The notes under the pieces: generated by a model
The model's input: the letters and a program-made list of their open reading frames with translations, nothing else
Told to the model about the DNA's origin: nothing
Databases searched by the model: none
Origin: Erysipelotrichaceae bacterium
GTDB lineage: Bacteria; Bacillota_I; Bacilli_A; Erysipelotrichales; Erysipelotrichaceae
Reading direction: 5' to 3'
NCBI GenBank assembly: GCA_017512285.1
Contig: JAFWGU010000015.1
Span: 1-44,639, forward strand
Length of the DNA: 44,639 nucleotides
Translations under genes and position numbers: made by a program
Part shown: positions 15,828 through 24,682 of the stretch, in pieces
Numbering within the stretch: position 1 is the first letter of the stretch
How the letters are laid out: the number at the start of each line of letters is the position of its first letter

Positions 15828-17162
15828 TCATATGCTTGACAGCTTGTTTAGCCATATCTCCTTCTTATACAGAGTATAACAGATGCCGGTTTTGATGACG
15901 TTCATGAAGTCAATGCAGAAGTATGCCCAAACAAATGGCAATGGTATGAGATAGCATACAATGAAGCTTACTCCCATCGGACCGATAAGTGAAAATACGC
16001 CATCTACGAAGAAGATCTCCCTGGTATTGCCGCCGATCCTGAAGATGTTGTAGAAGCAGTTGGAATATCCGCCAAACAGCCCAAGTACGGCCTTGCTTAT
16101 CAGCATTCCCCTGCAAACGACGGCAACATCGTCGTACAGTGAGAAGAAGCCAGGTATTACTCCTGACAGCGCGGCCATCAGTATGCCGAATACAAGGTGA
16201 ACATAGAAGTTCATCTGCAGTATATCATTGCCTCCCCTCTTGGCAGCCTCAAAATTGCCGAGTCCAAGATTTCTACCAATCAGTTTGCCAACAGCCGGGC
16301 TTAAGGCATAGCTTATGACAAAGAACAGCTTGTTGCAGTTATTTACGACCGTGTAGCAGGAAATGTATCTTTCATCAAGATGCGACAGATTTCTGACGAC
16401 CATGAAGAAAGCAAAGGCATAACAGGTTTCATTGAGAATCAGAGGCATGGCAGTCTTCAGAACTCTGGACAGAACGCTGCTTTCAATTTTGCCCTCACCT
16501 GAGAACGGCTTGAACTCAGAACCGCTGACCAGAAGCTGGGAAGACAGGAAAAGGAATTCTGCAAACCTGCCAATGAGTATGGCTAAAGCTGCACCTTCTA
16601 TTCCCATGGACGGCAGTCCGAACTTGCCATATACCAGTGTATAACTGGCAAAGAGGCTTACCAGACAGTTGATTATGCCGCTGTACATGGAAACAATGGC
16701 GTTGCCGATGATCGTATAGGCCCCGCTCAGCATTACGTTAATGCCATAGAACATCAAAGAAAAGGCATATATCCGCAGATACCTTACGCCATAGGAAACT
16801 CTTTCCGCTTCGGAAATGAACAGACGAATGAACGGTTCTGACATCAGGAACACGGTAAGAGAATAGATGAAACCCACTACGGCACATACGATCAGTCCCA
16901 GTTTGAGCACCTGATTGCTCTTGGCCTTATCATTGTTTCCATACAGCTGAGAAATGTAGACATGGAATCCACCGCTTAATCCCAAAGCAATAAAGACATA
17001 TATGTCATATGTCTGATTGGCTATGGTATAACCGGCTATCGCCTTTTCGCTTAAGCTACCCAGAATGGCAACGTTCAGGTTGTCTACGATGTAGACTACC
17101 AGCTGAGCGATGATTGCCGGTAATGTAATTCTAAGATAAGTTCTGATGAATCCCTTGCTCAA
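15828..17162 (-). CDS. MATE family efflux transporter
   Basis: A polytopic membrane protein with about twelve hydrophobic segments and the MATE-type start of the core (ITLPAIIAQLVVYIVDNLNVAILG), exporting an unknown substrate by Na+ or H+ antiport. I chose TTG at 17162 (444 residues), preceded by AAAGGGG with a 9-nt gap. The longer ATG reading at 17249 is unlikely because that ATG lies in the loop of the uvrC terminator hairpin and lacks a ribosome site. The trimmed protein starts about where other MATE proteins do. It is expressed separately from uvrC; a -10-like TATATA lies about 20 nt before the start. Confidence 0.85.
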   Translation of the reverse strand: MSKGFIRTYLRITLPAIIAQLVVYIVDNLNVAILGSLSEKAIAGYTIANQTYDIYVFIALGLSGGFHVYISQLYGNNDKAKSNQVLKLGLIVCAVVGFIYSLTVFLMSEPFIRLFISEAERVSYGVRYLRIYAFSLMFYGINVMLSGAYTIIGNAIVSMYSGIINCLVSLFASYTLVYGKFGLPSMGIEGAALAILIGRFAEFLFLSSQLLVSGSEFKPFSGEGKIESSVLSRVLKTAMPLILNETCYAFAFFMVVRNLSHLDERYISCYTVVNNCNKLFFVISYALSPAVGKLIGRNLGLGNFEAAKRGGNDILQMNFYVHLVFGILMAALSGVIPGFFSLYDDVAVVCRGMLISKAVLGLFGGYSNCFYNIFRIGGNTREIFFVDGVFSLIGPMGVSFIVCYLIPLPFVWAYFCIDFMNVIKTGICYTLYKKEIWLNKLSSI

Positions 17163-17229
17163 AGTGTCGTACCCCTTTGTATATACAATTCTACCATCTG
17201 TATTTTTTTCATCAATACCCTTGCCCGAA

Positions 17230-17263
17230 AAAATCAAGAGCTTTTTCATTCAAAAAAGCTCTT
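17230..17263 (-). terminator. intrinsic terminator of the cvpA-mutS2-uvrC operon
   Basis: Minus strand AAGAGCTTTTTT-GAATG-AAAAAGCTCTT followed by GATTTTTT. The stem begins within the uvrC stop codon. The loop holds an ATG that can be mistaken for the start of the MATE gene. Confidence 0.78.
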
Positions 17264-19001
17264 ATTTGAAATAATCCATGATGATCCTGGCCTGCTTGTC
17301 GCCAACCACTTCCTTAAGTTCCTCATAGCTGGCTTCTTCGATCCTCTTCAGCGTGCCGAACTTCCTCAGTAAATGTTTCTTGCGCTTTGGGCCGATGCCC
17401 GGTACGTCATCAAGCTGTGAATGAGTCATCTCCTTGCTGCGGACCTTCTTGTGGAAGGAAATGGCAAAGCGGTGAACCTCATCCTGCATCCTGGTAAGCT
17501 GGAAGAACAGAGGTGATTCCCTGTCGATCATGATGTTGTTGAATTCATCATCCATCAGTGATGCGGTCTGATGCTTGTCATTCTTGACCAGGCCGAATAT
17601 CTTCACGTCAAGGTGCAGCTGGTCAACTATTTCTCTGGCTGCCCTTATCTGCGGTATGCCGCCATCGACGATGATCATGTCCGGCAGTGCCGTACGTTCC
17701 TTGATGGAACGGAAGAACCGTCTGTAGAGGACTTCCTGCATGTTGGCAAAGTCGTTGTTCTTATTGTGGACGCGGTACAGTCTGTAGTCCTTCTTGCTGG
17801 CATTGCCGTCAATGTAGACGACCATGGCTCCTACAGCGTATTCACCTGAAATATGGGAGTTATCGTAAAGCTCTATTCTGTGCGTCTCACAGTTGGTGAG
17901 TCTTGCCAGTTCCTCCATTACCTCATCATTGTTCTTCATTTCCTTGTTTACTATCGCAAACTTCTGCTCCAGATTGATCTGTCCGTTTTCCACGGCCAGA
18001 GCCAGCAGTTTTCTCTTCTGTCCTCTGACGGGCTGAACTATCTTGCAGGAAAGTACTTCAGACAGTGCTGAAATGTCAACGTTTCTGTCAATGATCAGTG
18101 TCTTTGGCTCCGGATTATGCTGATAGTACTGCATGACATATGAAACAAATGATTCATCAGGATCATCATATATAGGCTTCAGTAACAGATGCCTGTGCAG
18201 CAGCTTGCCTTCCCTGTACAGCAGGCCGACAATTGACATGAATCCCTTGTCCACATAGTAGGCAAAGACATCTTCATCCTGTCTGCCCTTGGCTTCAACC
18301 TGTACCTTGCTGGTGACGTGTTCAATTGCTTCCAGCAGGTTCTGGCATTCAGCTGCCTTTTCAAACTGCAGTTCTTCGGAATACCTGTCTCTTCTTTTGA
18401 CCAGATCATTTTTGATCTCTCCGGTATTGCCGTTCATGAAGGTAACAATGTCATCAACGATCTTGCTGTAGACATCCTTGCTTATGTCAAACTCACACGG
18501 TCCCAGACACTGTCCCAGATGATAGTACAGGCATACCTTGTTAGGCATGGTACGGCATCTTCTTAACGGATACAGCTGCTGAAGCAGATCCACCAGTTCA
18601 TAGGCATGACCGGCATTTGGATACGGTCCGAAGTACTTGGCATTCTTGAGCCTCTTGGCATCCCTTACGACCTTCAGTGTCGGATAGTCTTCCAGAGTGA
18701 GTCTGATGTATGGATATGATGCGTCATCCATGAACATGATGTTGAATCTGGGCTTGTACTGCTTGATCAGATTGTACTCAAGGATCAGAGCTTCCTTTTC
18801 GCTTGGAGCAACGATATAGTCAAAATCGACAACATTACTGACCATCTTGGTTGTCTTGTTGTCGTGTGTTCCTACGAAATACTGACTTACTCTGTTCTTG
18901 AGTTTCTTGGCCTTGCCGACGTAGATTACCTCACCGTGCTTGTCCTTCATCAGGTAACAGCCCGGTTCCATCGGTAAGGTCAGTAATTTGTTCTTAAGCA
19001 T
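17262..19001 (-). CDS. uvrC: excinuclease ABC subunit C
   Basis: The nuclease of nucleotide excision repair; it makes both incisions around a lesion marked by UvrAB. Domains in order: GIY-YIG nuclease (CYLMKDKHGEVIYVGKAKKLKNR, residues 15-40), a UVR motif near 195-230 that contacts UvrB, the RNase H-like nuclease (IELYDNSHISGEYAVGAMVV and DMIIVDGG carry acidic residues), and C-terminal helix-hairpin-helix repeats (VPGIGPKRKKHLLRKFG). The 579-residue length is normal. ATG at 19001 uses AAGGA inside the end of mutS2; the genes are 1 nt apart, so translation is probably coupled. Confidence 0.96.
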   Translation of the reverse strand: MLKNKLLTLPMEPGCYLMKDKHGEVIYVGKAKKLKNRVSQYFVGTHDNKTTKMVSNVVDFDYIVAPSEKEALILEYNLIKQYKPRFNIMFMDDASYPYIRLTLEDYPTLKVVRDAKRLKNAKYFGPYPNAGHAYELVDLLQQLYPLRRCRTMPNKVCLYYHLGQCLGPCEFDISKDVYSKIVDDIVTFMNGNTGEIKNDLVKRRDRYSEELQFEKAAECQNLLEAIEHVTSKVQVEAKGRQDEDVFAYYVDKGFMSIVGLLYREGKLLHRHLLLKPIYDDPDESFVSYVMQYYQHNPEPKTLIIDRNVDISALSEVLSCKIVQPVRGQKRKLLALAVENGQINLEQKFAIVNKEMKNNDEVMEELARLTNCETHRIELYDNSHISGEYAVGAMVVYIDGNASKKDYRLYRVHNKNNDFANMQEVLYRRFFRSIKERTALPDMIIVDGGIPQIRAAREIVDQLHLDVKIFGLVKNDKHQTASLMDDEFNNIMIDRESPLFFQLTRMQDEVHRFAISFHKKVRSKEMTHSQLDDVPGIGPKRKKHLLRKFGTLKRIEEASYEELKEVVGDKQARIIMDYFK

Positions 19002-19002
19002 G

Positions 19003-21315
19003 TTAATTGTCCTTCAGAGTTACTATTGTAGCTCCTGAGCCTCCCTGATTTCCATCCGCAAACTCATATTTTTTGACAAACTTCGTCTTTTTCAGCTTAT
19101 TCCATACGGCAGTACGCAGGGCTCCCGTGCCCATGCCGTGTACTACTCTTACAAATGGTGCATTGGCAACCAATGCATCGTCAAGGAACTTGTCCAGAAC
19201 GCCCATGGCTTCCTCAACTCTCATGCCGATAAGGTTGCATTCCACGTTAAAACTCGAAGTTCTCTTTACCTTCGCCCTGACGTTCTGTTCCTTCTTCACC
19301 GGTCTGGCCGTCTTGACCAGATTACCCAGCGATGCCTTTATCTTGGTGTTGCCACATAATACTGTGGCATATTTCTTATCCATGCTGATGATCTCACCGC
19401 TCTGGTTCGTCAGCGTGATCTTTACGTAATCACCTGTTTTCAGTGGTGTATCATCAACCGGTTCATCTTCTTCTACTTCTGCTTCATCAGCTATCTCACT
19501 GAGCTTGTGCTTCAGCTTGGCTACTTCATTCATGTCGTAGTTCTTCTGAGCCTTCAGTTCCTCAATGATGTCCTCGGATTCTTCCCTGGCCTCTTCAATG
19601 ATGTCAAAGGCCTGCTGTCTGGCTTCCAGAATGATGTTCTTCTTGTCTACTGCCAGCTGCGCTTTCTCCTCATCCAGCTGATTTCTCAGTTCATTTGCTT
19701 CCTTAAGTCTTGCATCCAGAGCTTCTGACTGCTGGGTAACCAGTTCGAGCTGTTTCTGCAGGTTTTCCATGACTCTGTCTTCAGGCGTCTGCTGAGCCAG
19801 TTTGAATTCTCTGGCCTTATCCACGATGTACCTGCTCATGCCGTACCTTGTGGCAATTTCCAGAGCATTGGACTGACCGATGGTGTTTTCCAGATATCTG
19901 TAGGTTGGCTTCAGGTCTACCTGATCGAATTCCACACTGGATAACATGATGTCATCATACTGCTGCCCGTATGCCTTCAGTTTGGCATAGTGAGTCGTTG
20001 CCATCGTGTAGATGTTGCGTCTGCGGAAGTAATCCAGTACGGCGCTGGCTAAGGCCTGACCTTCAACCGGGTCAGTTCCGCTTCCCAATTCATCAAGTAT
20101 TACCAGAGACCTGTCAGTGGCTTCCTCACAGATCCTGGCCAGGTTCTGAATGTGCGCACTGAAAGTGGACAGGTCATCCTGAATTGACTGATTGTCACCG
20201 ATGTCATAGAAGACATTGTCATATACCGGTATGCTGGCATATTCACAAGGAAGTGCCATGCCGCTTAGATGCATTATGGTAAAAAGACCGACAAGTTTGA
20301 GACTAACCGTCTTGCCGCCGGTGTTTGGTCCGGTGATCAGAATGGTCTTGATTGGCTTGACGATGTGATAGCTGTTGGCAACGACCTTTCTGGGATCGAT
20401 GAGCGGATGTCTGCCCTTCTCAATGATGAGATCCATGCTGTCATTGATCTCACCGACGATGGCGTCGTGTTCCTTAGCCCATCTGGCCTTGGCGAAGATG
20501 CTGTCCAGCAATCCAAGGGTTTCAACGTTGCCCAGATACTTGTTGCCATCTCGCTTGACTTCCTGAGACAGTCCATGCAGTATCTTCTGAACTTCTCTTT
20601 TCTCTGCCTCATAGGCATTCTGCAGATCGTTGTTGTAAGGTATCAGTTCTGCCGGTTCGACATAAGTCGCCTGACCGGAAGAAGACTGCCCGTACTGTAA
20701 GCCCTGTACGGTATTTTTGTAGTTATTCTTAATGAGAACGACGCTTCTGTCGTTTCTTTTCGCAATGATGTCATCCTGCAGATACTGGCTGTTTCTGGCC
20801 ATGTACTGAGCCAGACGTGAAGCGATAGTTCCCTGCAGCTGCTTGATCTGCCGGCGCAGTCTCTTCAATTCAGTTGAGGCATTGTCATTTACCTCACCGC
20901 TTCTGGAGATGGCCTGTACAATGTGCGAACTGGTCGTTTCCATGGCTTCCAGTGTATTTACCAGTTCCATGATCCTGTCCTTTTCACATTCAGCAGATCT
21001 GCTGTATTCCTTTATGTCTCTGATGGCATAGCTCTGATCGGCGATCTTGAGCAGGTCATTGCACGACAAAGTGGCATCCTTCATGGCGAGGGATACCGCG
21101 TTGTTTATGTCATATACTCCTGCAAATGGCATGCTGCCATACTTTATGGTCATTGTCAGGGCCTGTTTAAGCCTGTCAAGATGAAGCTGAACCACCAGTC
21201 TTGAGAACTGCGGTTCGCTGTTTTCTATGATCTGATGACCGACAGAGAAACTGCAGAAGCTGCTTATCTGCTCTTTTATTTCTGCAAATTGTAAGCCATC
21301 ATAGTTCTGTCTCAT
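19003..21315 (-). CDS. mutS2: MutS2 family ATPase/nuclease
   Basis: A MutS paralogue lacking the mismatch-reading domain; it is linked to suppressing recombination and to rescuing collided ribosomes. The 770-residue length is typical. Walker A is TGPNTGGKTVSLK near 330, Walker B is LVILDELGSGTDP, and a long coiled coil lies at about 510-610. The C-terminal Smr domain has the expected VRVVHGMGTGALR signature near residue 725. ATG at 21315 comes one base after the cvpA stop, with TAGGTAAC upstream as a modest ribosome site. Middle gene of cvpA-mutS2-uvrC. Confidence 0.95.
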   Translation of the reverse strand: MRQNYDGLQFAEIKEQISSFCSFSVGHQIIENSEPQFSRLVVQLHLDRLKQALTMTIKYGSMPFAGVYDINNAVSLAMKDATLSCNDLLKIADQSYAIRDIKEYSRSAECEKDRIMELVNTLEAMETTSSHIVQAISRSGEVNDNASTELKRLRRQIKQLQGTIASRLAQYMARNSQYLQDDIIAKRNDRSVVLIKNNYKNTVQGLQYGQSSSGQATYVEPAELIPYNNDLQNAYEAEKREVQKILHGLSQEVKRDGNKYLGNVETLGLLDSIFAKARWAKEHDAIVGEINDSMDLIIEKGRHPLIDPRKVVANSYHIVKPIKTILITGPNTGGKTVSLKLVGLFTIMHLSGMALPCEYASIPVYDNVFYDIGDNQSIQDDLSTFSAHIQNLARICEEATDRSLVILDELGSGTDPVEGQALASAVLDYFRRRNIYTMATTHYAKLKAYGQQYDDIMLSSVEFDQVDLKPTYRYLENTIGQSNALEIATRYGMSRYIVDKAREFKLAQQTPEDRVMENLQKQLELVTQQSEALDARLKEANELRNQLDEEKAQLAVDKKNIILEARQQAFDIIEEAREESEDIIEELKAQKNYDMNEVAKLKHKLSEIADEAEVEEDEPVDDTPLKTGDYVKITLTNQSGEIISMDKKYATVLCGNTKIKASLGNLVKTARPVKKEQNVRAKVKRTSSFNVECNLIGMRVEEAMGVLDKFLDDALVANAPFVRVVHGMGTGALRTAVWNKLKKTKFVKKYEFADGNQGGSGATIVTLKDN

Positions 21316-21316
21316 G

Positions 21317-22027
21317 CTAATTGTTACCTAAATACTGATTGATTACGTTTACATCGATGCCGTAATTTGTTAAGAATTCTCTGATGGTATCACTGGAAAC
21401 CTTTGACCTGCTCAGCCAGTCAATGATGCTGTGAATGTCTTCCTCGGTCAGTGACAAAGGATCGGAGATCATTTTCTGGATTGCCACATTCTCGCTGAAC
21501 TTGTTGTTGAGAAGTACGCTTAACTGCTGCGCTCCTCCTTCAACATATCTTAAGGCCGTATTCTCTATGACATCCTTGCCATTCCTGATCAGAGCTCCAT
21601 TGAGCACCAGGGTAATGACGATGAAGAAGATGAAGGTCTCTACGATTGCCAGCAAGGCGCCGCAGATGCCGTTTACTTCCTTGAGAACCGGCAGTTCGGT
21701 AATGGCATTGAAGATCGGTCTTATCAGAGCCAGGATGATCATGCAGATGATGAAGATCACCACGAACCACAGATAGTAGTTCAGCTTGCGGTATACGATG
21801 TCACCGACACTGGTAGCTGAAAACGGAGCGAGTTTAATTGGATACAGATAGATGATGCTTGATACACCCTCTGCCAGTATCCAGGCAATGAATATGGATG
21901 CCACGGCACCCAGAATGCGCAGTACGCCCCAGATGAGCCCCTTCTTGTATCCGGCGATGACGGCTATTACCAGCCAGACCACCATGATTATATTGACTAA
22001 TGGAAACAGATTTTCCGGAATATACAT
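21317..22027 (-). CDS. CvpA family membrane protein
   Basis: A 236-residue protein with four hydrophobic segments in its first 165 residues (about 9-30, 35-55, 85-107, 125-150) and a soluble C-terminal tail, as in the CvpA (colicin V production) family. The position right before mutS2 is common in Firmicutes, where the homologue is called yshB in Bacillus. The molecular role is not established. ATG at 22027 follows AGAGGTGA. It heads the cvpA-mutS2-uvrC operon. Confidence 0.85.
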   Translation of the reverse strand: MYIPENLFPLVNIIMVVWLVIAVIAGYKKGLIWGVLRILGAVASIFIAWILAEGVSSIIYLYPIKLAPFSATSVGDIVYRKLNYYLWFVVIFIICMIILALIRPIFNAITELPVLKEVNGICGALLAIVETFIFFIVITLVLNGALIRNGKDVIENTALRYVEGGAQQLSVLLNNKFSENVAIQKMISDPLSLTEEDIHSIIDWLSRSKVSSDTIREFLTNYGIDVNVINQYLGNN

Positions 22028-22055
22028 AATAATTTCACCTCTTGGTTACCTATAC

Positions 22056-22083
22056 ATCTTATCATAAAAAAGCGAATTGTCTA
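22056..22083 (-). promoter_or_regulatory. promoter of cvpA-mutS2-uvrC
   Basis: Minus strand TAGACA (22078-22083), 16-nt spacer, TAAGAT (22056-22061). It is divergent from the rnhC promoter, whose -35 starts 14 nt away. Confidence 0.55.
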
Positions 22084-22096
22084 TACGTCGGGTTAT

Positions 22097-22126
22097 TTGC
22101 GGCTTAAGGGAAAACTGTGCTAATAT
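22097..22126 (+). promoter_or_regulatory. promoter giving a predicted leaderless rnhC mRNA
   Basis: TTGCGG (22097-22102), 18-nt spacer, TAATAT (22121-22126). Seven bases later comes the ATG at 22134 with no ribosome site, the same geometry as the YfcE-type gene. Confidence 0.6.
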
Positions 22127-22133
22127 GATGTAG

Positions 22134-22979
22134 ATGAACAGAGTATATCAGGGCAATGAAGAAGTAATTCAGAGAATCAAGAGCTCCTTTGACAGGGAGT
22201 GTTTTGTGCAACCGCCACAGTACAGCAACGCCCGCATAAAGTACGATGACTGCATCATCACGATCTATGATTCCGGCAAGGTGATGTTCCAGGGAGCCAA
22301 TGCCGGCATATATGCCGCAACCTTCTTCCCGGAAAAGGAAATAACGTTGCCGCAATGTGGCAGCGATGAAGTCGGAACCGGCGATTACTTCGGCCCGGTA
22401 TGCGTATGTGCCTGCTATCTGGATGATAAGATCTATGAGAAGATCAGAGATCTTAACGTCATTGACTCCAAGCAGCTTACGGATACCTACATTGAAAAAA
22501 TCGCACCAAAGCTGATCGAAGCCGTTCCCCACAGCCTGCTGATCCTGACCAACCGTCAGTACAATGACGTGATCAGGGAAAACAATCTGAATAAGATAAA
22601 GGCCAGGATGCACAACAAGTGCTACCTCAACCTGATGGATAAAGGCATCAGGTTACCACAGCTGACGGTAATTGACGATTTCTGCGGTGAGGACAAGTAC
22701 TACCGTTACATCCGCTACGAAAAGAACATAGTCAGAAATATCACCTTTGAGACCAAGGCTGAAAACAAGTACGCAGCCGTAGCCTGCGGCGCCATAATTT
22801 CCCGCTACGCCTTCGTTGAAAGTATGAAGACCATGAGTGAGAAGTACAGAATGACCTTCCCCAAGGGGGCTGGCAGTAAGGTCAATGAATTCGGCAAGGC
22901 ATTCATTGAGAAATACGGTCAGGGTGAACTGATCAACGTAGCCAAGCTTAACTTTAAAAATACAGCTGAGATTATCTGA
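22134..22979 (+). CDS. rnhC: ribonuclease HIII
   Basis: Removes RNA from RNA-DNA hybrids in the cytoplasm. The 281-residue protein has the RNase HIII layout: an N-terminal TBP-like substrate-binding domain (1-70), then the type 2 RNase H core with the diagnostic GSDEVGTGDYFGPVCV (Asp78, Glu79), VIDSKQL near 111 and a later acidic pair in LTVIDDF. RNase HII proteins lack the N-terminal domain. The start at 22134 has no Shine-Dalgarno, and the -10 lies 7 nt upstream, suggesting a leaderless message. It is divergent from cvpA and convergent with trmK, sharing a two-way terminator. Confidence 0.95.
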   Translation: MNRVYQGNEEVIQRIKSSFDRECFVQPPQYSNARIKYDDCIITIYDSGKVMFQGANAGIYAATFFPEKEITLPQCGSDEVGTGDYFGPVCVCACYLDDKIYEKIRDLNVIDSKQLTDTYIEKIAPKLIEAVPHSLLILTNRQYNDVIRENNLNKIKARMHNKCYLNLMDKGIRLPQLTVIDDFCGEDKYYRYIRYEKNIVRNITFETKAENKYAAVACGAIISRYAFVESMKTMSEKYRMTFPKGAGSKVNEFGKAFIEKYGQGELINVAKLNFKNTAEII

Positions 22980-22993
22980 TCAGCTGTATTTTT
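22956..22993. terminator. bidirectional terminator between rnhC and trmK
   Basis: AAAAATACAGCTGA, 10-nt loop, TCAGCTGTATTTTT: a perfect 14-bp inverted repeat with T tracts in both directions. It contains the end of rnhC and nearly touches the trmK stop. Confidence 0.88.
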
Positions 22994-23647
22994 TCATAAT
23001 GCATATTTTTCTATTTCAGCGATCTGCCTCAGCAAACCGTCTCTGTCCTCATGTTCTTCAGGCAGTTTTTCTACGACTCTGGCCAGTTTGTCTCTCTTAG
23101 CGCGGTAGCATTCCCTGAATACCTCAGATTTCTCTTCCAATAATGCCGGTCCAAAGGTGATCTCCTCTTCAGAAAGATACTGCCTGCCCTTTCTGACGAC
23201 TATGATCTCATAGTACTTGTAATCCTTCAGGATCCTTTCCTTAATGATTCTGTAGCCCTGTTCATTGAGCCATCTTCTCATCTTGTCACTGTCCGTATTG
23301 ACCTGAATTATGATCTTTCTACACTTTGCAAACTTATCAGCTGAATCTGTCATTATGTGCTGAACGGTGTGATATCCCATTCCTGCCATGACGATGACGT
23401 CGGTAACCTCATCAATTTCCCTTAGCCCATCAGACAGCACCATGTCAACATTCTCAATGCCCATGGCATCAAGATTCTTTCTGCCCTGGCTTAAGGGACC
23501 GGGCTTGCTGTCGGCGCAGATCAGATGAGCGGTATTGCCCTTCTGTCTCAGATAGACCGCCAGAAAACCATGGTCACAGCCAACGTCAGTGACACTTTCC
23601 TCATTGTCTATGAGATCTCCAATGGTTCTTAATCTCTTACTTATCAT
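22994..23647 (-). CDS. trmK: tRNA (adenine(22)-N1)-methyltransferase TrmK
   Basis: A class I SAM-dependent methyltransferase that modifies A22 in the tRNA D loop. The 217-residue protein begins ISKRLRTIGDLI, followed by the SAM motif VTDVGCDHGFLAVYL (19-33), acidic DSKPGPLSQGRKN (46-58) and VIVMAGMGYHTVQHIM, the catalytic-loop region of this family. ATG at 23647 overlaps the sigma factor gene by 11 nt and uses GGAG inside it, so it is coupled to that gene. In Firmicutes trmK usually follows rpoD directly; here a second sigma gene occupies that place. Confidence 0.92.
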   Translation of the reverse strand: MISKRLRTIGDLIDNEESVTDVGCDHGFLAVYLRQKGNTAHLICADSKPGPLSQGRKNLDAMGIENVDMVLSDGLREIDEVTDVIVMAGMGYHTVQHIMTDSADKFAKCRKIIIQVNTDSDKMRRWLNEQGYRIIKERILKDYKYYEIIVVRKGRQYLSEEEITFGPALLEEKSEVFRECYRAKRDKLARVVEKLPEEHEDRDGLLRQIAEIEKYAL

Positions 23648-24647
23648 TCATGTTCTCCAGAAATACGGCCAGATTTTCACTTTTCTTCAGTTTCTGTAAA
23701 TTGGCCATCAGCTTCTGCCTTACCCCTTCCTTGGTAAGATGGAAATGATCGGCTATCTGCTGTAAGGTATGAGGCTTATGGTCAGCCAGACCGTATCTCA
23801 TTCTGATTATCTCAGCATCTCTTTCATCTATTTCCTGCAGTTTTTCCTCGATGATCTCATTGAGCAGCCTGATGTCCAGTTCATCCTGGAAGCCGTTTTC
23901 ATCAGGAATGATGTCATACATGCTGGTATCTCCATCATCGCTTAACGGCTTGTCCATTGAGATGGCGTCAAAGCTGTACTTCAATAGCTCATTAACCTCT
24001 TCTTCACTTATGCCCATTTCTTCAGCCAGTTCGCCGGCAGTCGGGTCCTTTTCATATTTCTGTTCCAGAGCCTTCTGAACTCTCTTCAGTCTGTTGAGCT
24101 TCTCACCCAGATTGGCCGGCAGATAGATGACGTGGTTCTGGGTTATGGCCCTGGAGATGGTCCTTCTGATCCAGTACTGGGCATAGCCGGCAAACCGTAC
24201 ACCTCTGTCGGGATCGTAATTACTTACGGCCTTTAATAAGCCGATGTTTCCTTCCTGAATGAGGTCATTGAGAGTCAGCTGAGAGCCCTGATAGCTGCGG
24301 GCAATGGCCACGACCAGCCGGAGATTGGACTTGATCATGGTCTCCCTGGCAACTTTATCCCCCTGCCTTACCCTGACGGCCAGATCATGTTCCTGTTCCT
24401 TTGTAAGTAATGGATATCTGGCAATGTCGGCAAAATAGGCATTGGCAACATTGTCACTGTCACTGATGTCATCCTCATTGATTTCAATGGCCAGATCATT
24501 CTGGTTTATCCACATGATGAAATCACTGATCTGTTGATCAGTGAGCTTATAGGTATCAATGGTCAGATCGATGTCCGTACCTTCAATGGTACCCTTCGAT
24601 TTTCTTAGCAGTAACAGTGCCTGCTGGGCTGCCTCGTATTTGTTCAT
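23637..24647 (-). CDS. second sigma-70 family factor (group 2-like)
   Basis: A 336-residue sigma factor with regions 1.2-like (about 68-80), 2 ([10 protein letters not shown] to RRTISRAI, 107-168), 3 (KLNRLKRVQKAL) and 4 (IIRMRYGL, LQQIADHFHLTKEGVRQKL). Aligned by eye to the RpoD in this window, region 2.3-2.4 reads GYAQYWIRRTISRAI instead of [15 protein letters not shown]. The positions matching E. coli W433, Q437 and T440 are thus Tyr158, Arg162 and Ser165. In the -35 helix R584 becomes Lys and E585, R588 and Q589 are kept. The N-terminus resembles a region 1.1. ATG at 24647 has no ribosome site. It overlaps trmK. Confidence 0.88.
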   Translation of the reverse strand: MNKYEAAQQALLLLRKSKGTIEGTDIDLTIDTYKLTDQQISDFIMWINQNDLAIEINEDDISDSDNVANAYFADIARYPLLTKEQEHDLAVRVRQGDKVARETMIKSNLRLVVAIARSYQGSQLTLNDLIQEGNIGLLKAVSNYDPDRGVRFAGYAQYWIRRTISRAITQNHVIYLPANLGEKLNRLKRVQKALEQKYEKDPTAGELAEEMGISEEEVNELLKYSFDAISMDKPLSDDGDTSMYDIIPDENGFQDELDIRLLNEIIEEKLQEIDERDAEIIRMRYGLADHKPHTLQQIADHFHLTKEGVRQKLMANLQKLKKSENLAVFLENMNDK

Positions 24648-24653
24648 GAGTCA

Positions 24654-24682
24654 ATTATCCAAAAAAAAAGCACTTTTGTGAA
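24654..24682 (-). promoter_or_regulatory. promoter of the second sigma gene, embedded in a terminator
   Basis: Minus strand TTCACA (24677-24682), 17-nt spacer, GATAAT (24654-24659), each 5 of 6 to consensus. The -35 overlaps the loop of the preceding gene's terminator and the spacer covers its T tract. The -10 ends 6 nt before the ATG, predicting a leaderless mRNA. Confidence 0.65.

Noticed and set aside
20269-20700. 143-codon plus-strand frame opposite mutS2
   Set aside because: Shadow of mutS2, which is intact with Walker and Smr motifs.
22104-22613. 169-codon minus-strand frame opposite rnhC
   Set aside because: RNase HIII on the plus strand has clear catalytic motifs; the antisense frame resembles no family and extends over the rnhC promoter.
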